The notes under the pieces: model-generated
Told to the model about the DNA's origin: nothing
Seen by the model: the letters and a program-made list of their open reading frames with translations, nothing else
Database searches by the model: none
Shown: in pieces, positions 7,158-14,874 of the stretch
Layout of the letters: each line of letters begins with the position of its first letter
Position numbering within the stretch: position 1 is the stretch's first letter
From: Thermotogae bacterium
GTDB taxonomy: Bacteria > Thermotogota > Thermotogae > UBA12178
Reading direction: 5' to 3'
DNA: 23,010 nt
Assembly (NCBI GenBank): GCA_003641795.1
Contig: QNAP01000004.1
Span: 1-23,010 of the forward strand
Translations under genes and position numbers: made by a program

Positions 7158-7508
7158 TCATTTTCTTTTCTTTATGCCACGCTTCGAATCGAGTCGCTTT
7201 CGATACTCTGACTGTTTTCTGTCGCTGGCCTTCATGAACTTGGCGAGACGACGCTCGAAACTCTCCTTGCTTTCAGAGCGCTCTTGATCGAGCAAAAGGG
7301 TGAGGTCGATCTTACCGTCTTTGGTCTTTCCAATGACCTTCGCTGTTACCTCCTGTCCGACTTTTAGAAAGTCCTCGACCTTTCTGACGTACCTGTTAGC
7401 GATGTTGGAAATGTGGATGAATGCCTCTTCGCCGGTGTCCAACTTCACAAACGCACCGAACTTCTTGATGCTGACCACCTTGCCAGTGACAACGGAACCT
7501 TGCTCCAC
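7158..7508 (-). CDS. S1 RNA-binding domain protein (YabR/general stress protein 13-like)
   Basis: A 116-residue protein with one S1 (OB-fold) RNA-binding domain at about residues 1-72: GSVVTGKVVSIKKFGAFVKL, then EAFIHISNIA, VGQEVTAKVIG and DGKIDLTL. A highly charged, lysine/arginine-rich tail to residue 116 is probably helical. Small S1 proteins of this type in Firmicutes (YabR, CvfD) bind the ribosome or mRNA; the role here is inferred from that. The start is GTG 7508, eight bases after GGAGG. It is the last gene of the ribosomal cluster, 12 bases after rpmE, which supports a translation-related job. Confidence 0.85.
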   Translation of the reverse strand: MEQGSVVTGKVVSIKKFGAFVKLDTGEEAFIHISNIANRYVRKVEDFLKVGQEVTAKVIGKTKDGKIDLTLLLDQERSESKESFERRLAKFMKASDRKQSEYRKRLDSKRGIKKRK

Positions 7509-7520
7509 AAGTATACCTCC

Positions 7521-7730
7521 TCAATAATTGTCACCGTACTTGCGGCGGAACCTATCTATTCTACCTTCAGAATCTACAAACTGCATTCCTTTGCCCCCTT
7601 TGTAGAAAGGGTGACAATTCGAACAAACGTCTATCCTCATGGTTTCCACGGTACTCCAAATCTTATGTTCCGCCCCACATGCACATTTAACGTCTATCAA
7701 CTTCAACTCCGGATGGATCCCTTTTTTCAT
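7521..7730 (-). CDS. rpmE: 50S ribosomal protein L31 (zinc type)
   Basis: A 69-residue L31, which bridges the two subunits near the central protuberance. It opens MKKGIHPELKLIDVKCACG. The four cysteines C16, C18, C36 and C39 (CxC and CSNC) mark the zinc-binding form, as opposed to the zinc-free paralogue used in zinc starvation. HPFYKGGKG follows, typical of the family. The ATG at 7730 is preceded by GGAGGTGATCTC. Its place directly after rplQ is not part of the classical alpha operon order known from Escherichia coli. Confidence 0.95.
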   Translation of the reverse strand: MKKGIHPELKLIDVKCACGAEHKIWSTVETMRIDVCSNCHPFYKGGKGMQFVDSEGRIDRFRRKYGDNY

Positions 7731-7746
7731 GAGATCACCTCCATTC

Positions 7747-8112
7747 TCAGCCGCCTTCCCTTTTCACCAATTCCAGAATAGCCATTTCTGCTCCATCTCC
7801 TCTTCTGCTTCCAACCTTTATCACTCGAGTGTACCCGCCAGGAACATCTACGTAATTCTTGGCTATTTCATCTACCACCTTGTTGGTTAACTTGCGATCG
7901 TTCAGCCATCTGTTTATCATTCGACGCTCGTGGACCCCTCCTTTTTTGGCAAACGTTATGAGTCGCTCCACTACAGGTTGTGCTGCCTTGGCTTTCACTG
8001 TGGTGGTCATTATAGAGCCGTGCTCGAAAACTTCCCTTACCAAATTCCTCAGCAAGGCTTTTCGATGACTGTGAGGTCTTCCAAGCTTCTTCTTTGCTAC
8101 CCTGTGTCTCAT
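7747..8112 (-). CDS. rplQ: 50S ribosomal protein L17
   Basis: A 121-residue L17, a large-subunit protein near the exit tunnel. The N-terminus MRHRVAKKKLGRPHSHRKAL is diagnostic, and GGYTRVIKV and GDGAEMAILELV near the C-terminus also fit. The ATG at 8112 shares its A with the stop of rpoA (TGATG), so the two are probably translationally coupled, with GGAGGGAGAG as ribosome binding site inside the rpoA end. A GTG one codon earlier is possible but less likely. The pairing rpoA-rplQ is the standard end of the alpha operon. Confidence 0.97.
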   Translation of the reverse strand: MRHRVAKKKLGRPHSHRKALLRNLVREVFEHGSIMTTTVKAKAAQPVVERLITFAKKGGVHERRMINRWLNDRKLTNKVVDEIAKNYVDVPGGYTRVIKVGSRRGDGAEMAILELVKREGG

Positions 8113-9134
8113 CACTCTCCCTCCTTGCTTTTGCCGACGAGTGAAATGCCAAACTTTGCTTCCAATCGCTCTTCAACTTCTTCTAAAGACTTCTTGCCGA
8201 AGTTCTTGATCTTGAGGAGCTCAGAAGGAGCTTTGCTAACAAGATCACCGATTGTGAGTATCTTCTCCCGCTTGAGAGCATTGGCTACACGCGCAGGAAG
8301 ATCGAGCTCCTCGAGTTTCCGACTGTAAATGTCTTCATATTCGCTCTCCTCGATCTCTTCTTCCTCCGCAGGTTCTTTAGGTTTTTCAACATGATAGACA
8401 ATTTGCTGCAAAGCACCACTGGTTCCAATCCTTTCGAGTTCCTCATCAATGAATCGAAAATGATCCACAAGTATGTTGACAGACTGCTTCAATGCATCTA
8501 CCGGCTTGATATTGCGTTTCGTCCAAATTTCGAGGATCAGCTTATCATAGTCAGTGCGTTTTCCTACTCTAACGTTCTCTGTCAGGAAGTTGACCCTCAA
8601 AACCGGAGAGAAGACACCATCTATTAAGATCGTTTCGATGTTATCGTCCGGCTCCATCTCCGAGACCGGTACAAAGCCCATACCGGTCCTCGCAAAGAGT
8701 TCTATGTAAACTATTGCATCATCAGCAAGGGTGGCAATGTGTTGGTCCGGGTTCACAACTTCTATCCCCGTTGGCACCTTGATATCCCCAGCCTTTACCT
8801 CGCCAGGACCCTTTTTCTCTATGGTCATCCGCACGAACCCTTCAACTGGGTTAGAAGAATACAGCTGCACTTTTTTCAAATTCAGCATGATCTCTATGAT
8901 GTCTTCTTTAACACCATTGATAGTGTCAAACTCATGATACTTACCGGGGATACGTATCTTGGTAATCGCCAGAGCCGGTATCGATGAAAGCAGAACCCTC
9001 CTCAGGGCGTTTCCCAGTGTTATGGCATATCCCTTTTCCAACGGATGAATCGCGAACCGCGCGTAAAAGTGATCCTTTTCTTCTCTCTCCTCTTCGAGGA
9101 TGAACTTCCTGGGCATCACAAATTCGAAAGCCAT
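8112..9134 (-). CDS. rpoA: DNA-directed RNA polymerase alpha subunit
   Basis: A 340-residue alpha subunit, the dimeric scaffold for RNA polymerase assembly. The N-terminal domain includes ARFAIHPLEKGYAITLGNAL and RRVLLSSIPALAI, the dimerisation and beta-contact region, and later FLTENVRVGKRTDYDKLILE. An acidic linker (EEEEIEESEYED) leads into the C-terminal helix-hairpin-helix domain (LTIGDLVSK, then LLKIKNFGKKSLEEVEE), which contacts promoter DNA and activators. ATG 9134 gives MAFEFVMPRKF, which aligns with known alpha N-termini. An in-frame GTG at 9167 lies on top of the Shine-Dalgarno and is unlikely to be the start. The ribosome binding site is 32 bases away with a hairpin between (see the separate entry). 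Confidence 0.97.
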   Translation of the reverse strand: MAFEFVMPRKFILEEEREEKDHFYARFAIHPLEKGYAITLGNALRRVLLSSIPALAITKIRIPGKYHEFDTINGVKEDIIEIMLNLKKVQLYSSNPVEGFVRMTIEKKGPGEVKAGDIKVPTGIEVVNPDQHIATLADDAIVYIELFARTGMGFVPVSEMEPDDNIETILIDGVFSPVLRVNFLTENVRVGKRTDYDKLILEIWTKRNIKPVDALKQSVNILVDHFRFIDEELERIGTSGALQQIVYHVEKPKEPAEEEEIEESEYEDIYSRKLEELDLPARVANALKREKILTIGDLVSKAPSELLKIKNFGKKSLEEVEERLEAKFGISLVGKSKEGE

Positions 9135-9171
9135 ATCAGAGGCTCGAGCTTTGTCTCGAGCCCGCACCTCC
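9135..9171 (-). promoter_or_regulatory. rpoA leader: distant Shine-Dalgarno with an intervening hairpin
   Basis: On the minus strand GGAGG sits at 9171-9167 and the rpoA ATG at 9134-9132, leaving 32 bases between them, much more than the usual 5-9. Within this gap GGCTCGAG (9162-9155) pairs perfectly with CTCGAGCC (9148-9141) around a six-base loop ACAAAG. Folding removes 22 bases and leaves ten between the Shine-Dalgarno and the ATG. No better ribosome binding site lies closer to the ATG (the nearest bases are CTCTGAT). The pairing and distances are seen directly; the role in initiation is inferred. Confidence 0.65.
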
Positions 9172-9176
9172 TTTCA

Positions 9177-9803
9177 TCACTTGGAGTAGAGCTCAACGAT
9201 CGCCTGTACATCAACGGGAAGATCGATTTCATCCCGTTCTGGATACCTCAGGAACGTTCCCCTCAGCTCGTCGTAGTCAACCTCGAGCCAACTGTAGGGA
9301 GTCCTCTCCCTGGCAAGTTCCGCTGCTCGCTTAATCGGCTCTATGTCGCGACTCTTGGGTCGCACTTCAACTACATCGCCCGGTCTCAATCTGTAAGACG
9401 GTATGTCCACTTTTCTACCGTTGACCATGAAATGTCCGTGATTCACCAGCTGTCTTGCCTGCCTTCTACTGGTGGCAAAGCCTAACCTGAAAACGACGTT
9501 GTCGAGGCGCGACTCCACGATCTGCACTAGGTAGTCTCCTGTAACACCCTTTCTTCTTTGTGCCTCCATGAAGTATCGCTTGAACTGTCTTTCCAGCACC
9601 CCGTACATTCTCTTCATCGCCTGTTTGGCTCTGAGCTGCACGGCATACTGGGTCAACTTGGTTCTTCTGCGTCCGTGCTGCCCTGGAGGATAAGGTCTTT
9701 TTTCGAGTGCACACTTATCCGTGTAACAGCGCTCTCCTTTGAGATAAAGTTTTATCCCTTCTCTGCGGCAAAGTTTGCAGACAGGTCCAGTGTATCTTGC
9801 CAT
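9177..9803 (-). CDS. rpsD: 30S ribosomal protein S4 (zinc type)
   Basis: A 208-residue S4, a primary 16S rRNA binder that starts 30S assembly. C9, C12, C26 and C31 (CKLC ... CYTDKC) form the N-terminal zinc site found in many thermophiles. The S4 RNA-binding domain follows at about 97-160 (ESRLDNVVFRLGFATSRRQA, VNHGHFMVNG, DIPSYRLRPGD). The gene lies between rpsK and rpoA as in the alpha operon. In E. coli S4 represses translation of this operon, so the structured rpoA leader just downstream is a conceivable target here, though nothing in the sequence proves it. Confidence 0.97.
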   Translation of the reverse strand: MARYTGPVCKLCRREGIKLYLKGERCYTDKCALEKRPYPPGQHGRRRTKLTQYAVQLRAKQAMKRMYGVLERQFKRYFMEAQRRKGVTGDYLVQIVESRLDNVVFRLGFATSRRQARQLVNHGHFMVNGRKVDIPSYRLRPGDVVEVRPKSRDIEPIKRAAELARERTPYSWLEVDYDELRGTFLRYPERDEIDLPVDVQAIVELYSK

Positions 9804-9820
9804 GCTTTTCCCTCCTCATT

Positions 9821-10216
9821 TCAGACCCGGCGTCTTCCGCGCGGACGACACCCGTTGTGCGGTATAGGCGTGACATCCTTGATCTGGCCGACTTCTAAAC
9901 CTGCAGCCTGAAGTGCTCTTATGGCGGCCTCTCTACCAGAACCAGGCCCTTTCACTTCAACGTCTACTCTCTTGATGCCCAATTTGAGCGCATCACGTGC
10001 AACGCGATCCGCGGCCAACTGTGCTGCATACGGTGTTCCTTTCTTCGTTCCACTGTAACCTATGGTACCTCCGCTAGCCCAAAGTATGGTATTGCCTTCA
10101 TTATCCGTGAGAGTTACAATGGTATTGTTAAAAGTGGACTTTATATGAACCACCCCACGGTCGATGAGAAGCTTCTTTTTTCTGGCCGAGCTTCTTGATC
10201 GCCTTTTCTTAGCCAT
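9821..10216 (-). CDS. rpsK: 30S ribosomal protein S11
   Basis: A 131-residue S11 of the 30S platform, which contacts 16S rRNA near the E site. After a basic N-terminus (KKRRSRSSARKKK), the body reads GVVHIKSTFNNTIVTLTD and DNEGNTILWASGG. The typical C-terminus includes IKDVTPIPHNGCRPRGRRRV. The position between rpsM and rpsD fits the alpha operon. The ATG at 10216 follows GAGGGGGTCGG, and the length is usual for the family. Confidence 0.97.
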   Translation of the reverse strand: MAKKRRSRSSARKKKLLIDRGVVHIKSTFNNTIVTLTDNEGNTILWASGGTIGYSGTKKGTPYAAQLAADRVARDALKLGIKRVDVEVKGPGSGREAAIRALQAAGLEVGQIKDVTPIPHNGCRPRGRRRV

Positions 10217-10232
10217 GATCCAACCGACCCCC

Positions 10233-10598
10233 TCAACGTTTTTTTATCCTGCTCGGGCGCGGGCCTTTCCTCGTGCGCGCATTCGAACGCGTTTTTTGCC
10301 CACGAACAGGCAGGCCAAGCTTGTGCCTTATGCCCCGGTAGCATCCGATATCGATAAGACGCTTGATGTTTCGCTGTACCTCCTGTCTTAGTTCACCCTC
10401 AACCTTGTAATGCTCGTTTATGTATTTCGCAATGCGGTTGATCTCGTCATCGTTGAGCTCTTTGACGCGTTTTTCCGGATCTATCCCTGTGTTTTTGAGT
10501 ATCTCCATTGCTCTGGCCCTTCCAATACCGTATATGTAAGTCAACGATACCCAAACCTTTTTTTCGTTAGGTATTTCAACACCTACAATGCGCGCCAT
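10233..10598 (-). CDS. rpsM: 30S ribosomal protein S13
   Basis: A 121-residue S13 at the head of the 30S subunit, which makes inter-subunit bridges and contacts the P-site tRNA through its tail. It opens MARIVGVEIPNEKKVWVSLT, continues YIYGIGRARA and ends with CYRGIRHKLGLPVRGQKTRS, then NARTRKGPRPSRIKKR. The ATG at 10598 follows GGAGGTTGGTTGA. In E. coli the rpsM leader is where S4 regulates the operon; here rpsM follows rpmJ after only 13 bases with no visible pseudoknot-sized leader. Confidence 0.97.
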   Translation of the reverse strand: MARIVGVEIPNEKKVWVSLTYIYGIGRARAMEILKNTGIDPEKRVKELNDDEINRIAKYINEHYKVEGELRQEVQRNIKRLIDIGCYRGIRHKLGLPVRGQKTRSNARTRKGPRPSRIKKR

Positions 10599-10611
10599 TC
10601 AACCAACCTCC

Positions 10612-10728
10612 TTAACCTTGACGCTGATTGTGCTTGGGATTCTTCGAACATATAACTCTTATCTTACCTCTTCGCCTGACGATCTTGCAATGCTCACATC
10701 TTCTCTTCACAGAAGCTCTAACCTTCAT
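10612..10728 (-). CDS. rpmJ: 50S ribosomal protein L36 (zinc type)
   Basis: A 38-residue L36, the smallest ribosomal protein, binding 23S rRNA. It reads MKVRASVKRRCEHCKIVRRR then KIRVICSKNPKHNQRQG, with the zinc ligands C11, C14, C27 and H33 all present. The start is ATG 10728, preceded by AGGGGTG. The reading frame stays open upstream through infA in another frame, so a longer call starting at 10809 would be wrong. It sits between infA and rpsM, the usual order in bacteria with a joined spc-alpha cluster. Confidence 0.96.
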   Translation of the reverse strand: MKVRASVKRRCEHCKIVRRRGKIRVICSKNPKHNQRQG

Positions 10729-10759
10729 CGATTTTAGCACCCCTTTCTTCGATTTCCTC

Positions 10760-10990
10760 TCACTCTCCGCGTTTCTTTCGATACACAATCCGACCCCGAT
10801 TGAGGTCATACACGGTCAGCTCGACGATAACTCTATCCCCGGGCAGAAGTCTTATGAAATTCTTCCTCATCTTTCCAGAGATGTGCGCGAGCACTCTGTG
10901 TCCGTTGTCGAGCTCGATCCTGAACATCGCATTCGGCAAGGCTTCGATGACCGTGCCTTCCATCCTTATCATGTCATCTTTCGGTGCCAT
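10760..10990 (-). CDS. infA: Translation initiation factor IF-1
   Basis: A 76-residue OB-fold factor that occupies the A site of the 30S subunit during initiation. The sequence DMIRMEGTVIEALPNAMFRI, then LDNGHRVLAHISGKMRKNFI and GDRVIVELTVYDLNRGRIVY, is unmistakable. The ATG at 10990 shares its A with the map stop codon (TGATG), suggesting coupled translation. An internal ATG at residue 7 is a possible alternative start. The order map-infA-rpmJ is common outside the enterobacteria. Confidence 0.97.
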   Translation of the reverse strand: MAPKDDMIRMEGTVIEALPNAMFRIELDNGHRVLAHISGKMRKNFIRLLPGDRVIVELTVYDLNRGRIVYRKKRGE

Positions 10991-11751
10991 CAGTTCCCCC
11001 CTTTGCAGGTAGTAAGAATACGGGCACCTTCGGGTGTGATCACTACTGTATGCTCAAAATGAGCTGCCAAAGATCGATCCACTGTCACAGCTGTCCATCC
11101 ATCCGACGTTAGTACCGTTCTCCAATCTCCGGCACTCACCATGGGCTCAATGGCCAGAGTCATTCCCGCCATCAACTTTGGTCCTGTCCCAGGCTTCCCA
11201 AAATTTGGAATTTGAGGTTCCTCATGAAGCTCTCTTCCGATGCCATGACCAACGTAATCCTTGATCACATTGAAACCGTTCCTCTCCACATGTTCCTGAA
11301 TCGCATGAGATATATCCCCAACACGAGCTCCAGGTCTTGCCGCATTGATACCTATCCTCAACGCTTTCTCAGTTACCTTCAACAACCTCAAAGCCTCTTC
11401 TGAAACTTGCCCCACAACATACGTTTTGGCAGCATCTCCGTAATAACCCTCATAAACTGCCCCCAGATCAATGGAGACTACATCGCCTGACTTCAAAACA
11501 ACCCTCTTAGATGGTATCCCATGAACTACCACCTCGTTAAGAGAAATACAGGTGGAGGCAGGATACCCTGAATAACCTTTAAAAGCAGGCTTTACTTTCT
11601 TTGAAATCAGGAACTCCTCGAGCTTTCGATCGATCTCGTATGTGGTGGTCCCTGGTACCACGAGCTCTTTGGAAAACTCCAAAGCTTCGGCTACCACGCG
11701 ACAAGCATATTCCATTTTCTCGATCTCATCAGACGACTTGATTCTTATCAC
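10990..11751 (-). CDS. map: Methionine aminopeptidase, type I
   Basis: A 253-residue cytosolic metalloprotease that removes the initiator methionine from nascent proteins. All metal and catalytic residues are visible: H77 (VVHGIP), D95 and D106 (IDLGAVYEGYYGDAAKT), H169 (YVGHGIGRELHEEP), E202 (LAIEPMV) and E233 (HFEHTVVIT). The lack of an insertion between the metal ligands and the short N-terminus make it the type I form. The start is GTG 11751, overlapping the adk stop as GTGA, so it is probably coupled to adk. The C-terminus ends shortly after the last metal ligand, as usual. Confidence 0.97.
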   Translation of the reverse strand: MIRIKSSDEIEKMEYACRVVAEALEFSKELVVPGTTTYEIDRKLEEFLISKKVKPAFKGYSGYPASTCISLNEVVVHGIPSKRVVLKSGDVVSIDLGAVYEGYYGDAAKTYVVGQVSEEALRLLKVTEKALRIGINAARPGARVGDISHAIQEHVERNGFNVIKDYVGHGIGRELHEEPQIPNFGKPGTGPKLMAGMTLAIEPMVSAGDWRTVLTSDGWTAVTVDRSLAAHFEHTVVITPEGARILTTCKGGN

Positions 11752-12407
11752 GTTTTCTTTGCTCCTTCAAGTAGATCAAACAACATCTTGGTTACGTCGT
11801 TTTGAGATTTGTCTCCTGGAATTCTTCTTAGGATTCCTTCTTTCTCATAATATTCGATCAGTGGGCGTGTTTTCTCAAGGTAAACCCTGTAACGATCCCG
11901 TACCACCTTTTCAGTGTCATCTTCTCTCTGCACCAGCTCCGTTCCACAACGATCGCAAATGTTGTTCACTTTCGGCGGATTGTTTTTCAAGTTGTAAACC
12001 GCATGGCACTTTGGACAAATCCTGCGGTTGGTTATTCTTTCAACAAGCGTATCCTCATCAACATCGAGTAAGATCACCAGATCCAGTTCGTTTCCAAGTT
12101 CTTGAAGGACCTCTTTGAGCGTTTCCGCTTGTTTGATAGTACGCGGGTAACCGTCGAGAATGAAGCCACCCAAGCAATCTGATTGAGAAAGTCGACTTTT
12201 GATGATTTCGGCCATGAGTTCGTCAGAAACGAGCTGCCCCGATGAAACGATCGCTTCCACGCGTTTTCCCAGTTCGCTCCCGGATGCGATGGCTTCCCGC
12301 AACATATCACCTGTAGATATGTGAGGGATACCCAGTTTTTCGCTGAGAATTTTAGCTTGGGTTCCCTTACCAGCACCTGGCGGCCCGAGAAAAACCAACC
12401 TCATCAT
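11748..12407 (-). CDS. adk: Adenylate kinase, long form with zinc lid
   Basis: A 219-residue enzyme that interconverts AMP, ADP and ATP and keeps the adenylate pool balanced. The P-loop GPPGAGKGT is at 8-16, the AMP-binding motif GFILDGYPRT at 81-90, and the lid domain at about 128-165. The lid carries four cysteines, C131, C134, C151 and C154, the structural zinc site common in thermophiles and Gram-positives. Two ATG codons in tandem are possible starts (12407 and 12404); both overlap the secY stop (ATGA or TGATG). The gene order secY-adk-map is the classic spc arrangement in many bacteria. Confidence 0.97.
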   Translation of the reverse strand: MMRLVFLGPPGAGKGTQAKILSEKLGIPHISTGDMLREAIASGSELGKRVEAIVSSGQLVSDELMAEIIKSRLSQSDCLGGFILDGYPRTIKQAETLKEVLQELGNELDLVILLDVDEDTLVERITNRRICPKCHAVYNLKNNPPKVNNICDRCGTELVQREDDTEKVVRDRYRVYLEKTRPLIEYYEKEGILRRIPGDKSQNDVTKMLFDLLEGAKKT

Positions 12408-13687
12408 CTTCGCCCCCTGAGTCTGCCTTTCTTGATGAACCCCTCGTAATGTCTCATGATCAGGTGTGCTTCCATTTGCTGGAGCACGTCGAGGGCCACA
12501 CCCACAGCAATCAACGCAGATGTACCACCGATGTAAATGTTTATCAACAAGATGCTCTGGACGAAGGATGGTAACAGCGCAATGATCACGAGAAATATCG
12601 CTCCAAGAAACGTAACCCTGTTTAGAACACGCATCAGATAGTCTACGGTAGGTTTTCCGGGTCTTATACCAGGAATAAATCCTCCGTATTTCTTGATGTT
12701 GTCCGCTACATCATATGGATCAAAAGAAATGGCGCTGTAGAAGTAAGTGAAGAAGAAGACCAGCAAACCGTAAATAGAGATGTATAGAGCCGATCCTGTT
12801 GAAAAGAGTCTCATCATGATATCTGAACCCGTTAGTCTACCGATCATTCCGGGTATCGTCATTATAGCGGCGGCAAAGATGATAGGAATGACACCACCTT
12901 GGTTAACCCTGATGGGTATGTAAGTTCCAGCTCCACCGTAAACGCGTCTACCACTGATCCTGCGAGCGTACTGGATGTTTATTCTTCTCTCGCCCTGTTG
13001 GACGAAGATGATACCGAGAACCATCACCACAAAGATGCCTATCAGAAAGATCCAACCGAAGATACTTAAGTTGCCCACGACAGCTGCTCCGAAGTACTGT
13101 GGATACCTAGCCACAATACCCGCAAAAATCAAAACGGAAATACCGTTACCGATACCTTTTTCCGTGATGCGCTCACCAAGCCAGAGAAGGAACATCGTAC
13201 CGGCCAACATGGTAACCGTGGAGATGATCACAAAGCCCCAGGGACTTACCACCATGAGGTTGGGATTCCGCGATATACCAAAGGAAACGAAAAAAGCTTG
13301 AAGTCCTCCGAGCACAACCGTAAGTCTTCGGGTGTAAGCCGCGAATTTCTTCCGCCCTTCCTCACCTTCCCTGAGCAATTCCTTGAGCTTGGGCATAACA
13401 GATGCCAACAACTGGAGCATGATGGACGCGTTTATGTACGGCGTCACGCTCATGGCAAAGATAGAGTACTGTCTCAATGCCCCTCCAGCGAAGACATCAA
13501 AGAAGCTCACAAGACCTCCGGCAGCACCAGTACTGAAACTTTTGAAAACGTTAGCCCATTCTTGGAGATTGATACCCGGAATGGGAATGAAAATGCCGAG
13601 CCTGAAGACGATCAGAGCCATAAGTGTGAAGATTATTCGATCTCTGAGCTCAGGTATTTTGAAGGCGTTCCTGAGCGCTTGCCACAT
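12404..13687 (-). CDS. secY: Protein translocase subunit SecY
   Basis: A 427-residue inner-membrane channel protein with about ten membrane segments; it forms the SecYEG pore for secreted and membrane proteins. Typical family blocks: PELRDRIIFTLMALIVFRLG at the N-terminus, GGALRQYSIFAMSVTPYINA with the plug-side region, ERRINIQYARR in a cytosolic loop that meets SecA or the ribosome, VNQGGVIPIIFA, and FIPGIRPGKPT in the second large loop. It ends with a basic tail GRLRGRR. The ATG at 13687 follows the rplO stop after one base, so initiation is probably coupled. Confidence 0.97.
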   Translation of the reverse strand: MWQALRNAFKIPELRDRIIFTLMALIVFRLGIFIPIPGINLQEWANVFKSFSTGAAGGLVSFFDVFAGGALRQYSIFAMSVTPYINASIMLQLLASVMPKLKELLREGEEGRKKFAAYTRRLTVVLGGLQAFFVSFGISRNPNLMVVSPWGFVIISTVTMLAGTMFLLWLGERITEKGIGNGISVLIFAGIVARYPQYFGAAVVGNLSIFGWIFLIGIFVVMVLGIIFVQQGERRINIQYARRISGRRVYGGAGTYIPIRVNQGGVIPIIFAAAIMTIPGMIGRLTGSDIMMRLFSTGSALYISIYGLLVFFFTYFYSAISFDPYDVADNIKKYGGFIPGIRPGKPTVDYLMRVLNRVTFLGAIFLVIIALLPSFVQSILLINIYIGGTSALIAVGVALDVLQQMEAHLIMRHYEGFIKKGRLRGRR

Positions 13688-13688
13688 C

Positions 13689-14135
13689 TCAAATCACCTC
13701 GACGGTGCCACCAGCTTGCTCGATCTTCTCCTTGGCTCGTGTGCTGAAGGCGTGCGCTTGAACAGTAAGAGCTTTGGTGAGCTCGCCGCTTCCAAGAATT
13801 TTCACACCATCCTTAATCTGCTTCACGATCTTCTTTTCTCCCAAAGTTTGAGGATTCACTATCTCCCCAGCTTCAAACTTTTCTTCGAGAGTCTTGAGAT
13901 TAACTATCGCGTACTCTTTGGCATTGAAATTTTTGAAGCCTTTTTTCGGTAGTCTTCTGTTGAGAGGTGTCTGGCCTCCTTCAAACCCAGGCCGCACTCC
14001 CTGGCCGTGGGCCTTTTGCCCCTTGTGGCCTCTCGTTGAGGTCTTGCCGTGGCCAGAACCTGAGCCCCTACCCAAACGCTTTTCTCGTTTTCTCGATCCC
14101 GGTGTCGGTTTGAGATCCTCGATCCTGAGAGTCAT
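13689..14135 (-). CDS. rplO: 50S ribosomal protein L15
   Basis: A 148-residue L15, which extends into the core of the 50S subunit. The N-terminal tail is glycine- and basic-rich (KREKRLGRGSGSGHGKTS, TRGHKGQKAHGQG), followed by FEGGQTPLNRRLPKKGF and a globular C-terminal domain. ATG 14135 follows GGAGGTAGGTGAA and gives the family N-terminus MTLRIEDLKP. A longer reading from 14177 would start inside rpmD and is rejected. Confidence 0.97.
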   Translation of the reverse strand: MTLRIEDLKPTPGSRKREKRLGRGSGSGHGKTSTRGHKGQKAHGQGVRPGFEGGQTPLNRRLPKKGFKNFNAKEYAIVNLKTLEEKFEAGEIVNPQTLGEKKIVKQIKDGVKILGSGELTKALTVQAHAFSTRAKEKIEQAGGTVEVI

Positions 14136-14148
14136 TTCACCTACCTCC

Positions 14149-14337
14149 TCATTCATCGACCTTTTCCACCTTGACAAGGTGAGACACGACGTTTATCATT
14201 CCCCGAATTGGAGGTATGTCCTCTTTCACCACACTACTGTTGAGCCTCTTCAAGCCCAAAGCTTTCAGTGTGGCCCTCTGTTTCCTCCTGTTGTAGCCTA
14301 TTGGACTCTTAACGAGCGTTATGCGGAGCTTCATCAT
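14149..14337 (-). CDS. rpmD: 50S ribosomal protein L30
   Basis: A 62-residue L30. It begins MMKLRITLVKSPIGYNRRKQ and continues RATLKALGLKRLNSSVV, the family signature. The ATG at 14337 overlaps the rpsE stop (ATGA). The second ATG at 14334 is better spaced, six bases, from a GGGGGG stretch at the rpsE end and may be the true start. Both give almost the same protein. The place between rpsE and rplO is canonical. Confidence 0.95.
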   Translation of the reverse strand: MMKLRITLVKSPIGYNRRKQRATLKALGLKRLNSSVVKEDIPPIRGMINVVSHLVKVEKVDE

Positions 14338-14855
14338 TGACCCCCCTGTGCACCTTTGATTAGCTGGCCAACGTTCAGGTCTCTCAAGTCGGCATACTCC
14401 TTGAGAGATTTAAGCTCTTTTAAACCATTGAAAGTAGCGCGGGCCAGATTGAGGGGATTAGTGGAACCAAGACTCTTGGTGAGTATATTCTTTATTCCGG
14501 CAAGCTCCACAACCGCACGAACCGCTGCGGAAGCAATGATACCTGTACCAGGAGCAGCTGGTTTTAAGATTACCTTCGACGCATCCTGGCGCCCCACAAT
14601 ATCGTGAGGGATTGTACCTTTGGTAACAGGCACTTCTATCAAGTTTCGACGGGCATCGGCTATTGCCTTCCTTATCGCCGCGGGTACTTCACGCGCGTTT
14701 CCTATACCCACTCCAACCTTTCCGTTCTTGTTTCCAACGACCGCAACGGCTCTGAACGACAAGTTCTTGCCGCCCTTCACAACCTTGGTCACGCGCCTTA
14801 TCTCCAGAACTCTCTCCTCGAACTCTTCGACCTCGATGATGGATTCTATGTCCAC
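14334..14855 (-). CDS. rpsE: 30S ribosomal protein S5
   Basis: A 173-residue S5, which lies where mRNA enters the 30S subunit and helps decoding fidelity. The double-stranded-RNA-binding part reads EERVLEIRRVTKVVKGGKNL and FRAVAVVGNKNGKVGVGIGN. The C-terminal domain includes KPAAPGTGIIASAAVRAVVE and LTKSLGSTNPLNLARATF. The start is GTG 14855 preceded by GGGGAGGTTAAGCT. The C-terminus runs into rpmD by a four-base overlap. Confidence 0.97.
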   Translation of the reverse strand: MDIESIIEVEEFEERVLEIRRVTKVVKGGKNLSFRAVAVVGNKNGKVGVGIGNAREVPAAIRKAIADARRNLIEVPVTKGTIPHDIVGRQDASKVILKPAAPGTGIIASAAVRAVVELAGIKNILTKSLGSTNPLNLARATFNGLKELKSLKEYADLRDLNVGQLIKGAQGGQ

Positions 14856-14874
14856 AGCTTAACCTCCCCTCTTG

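Noticed and set aside
9135..9167. rpoA start at GTG 9167
   Set aside because: The codon overlaps the Shine-Dalgarno itself, and the added residues simply encode the hairpin; family alignment supports ATG 9134.
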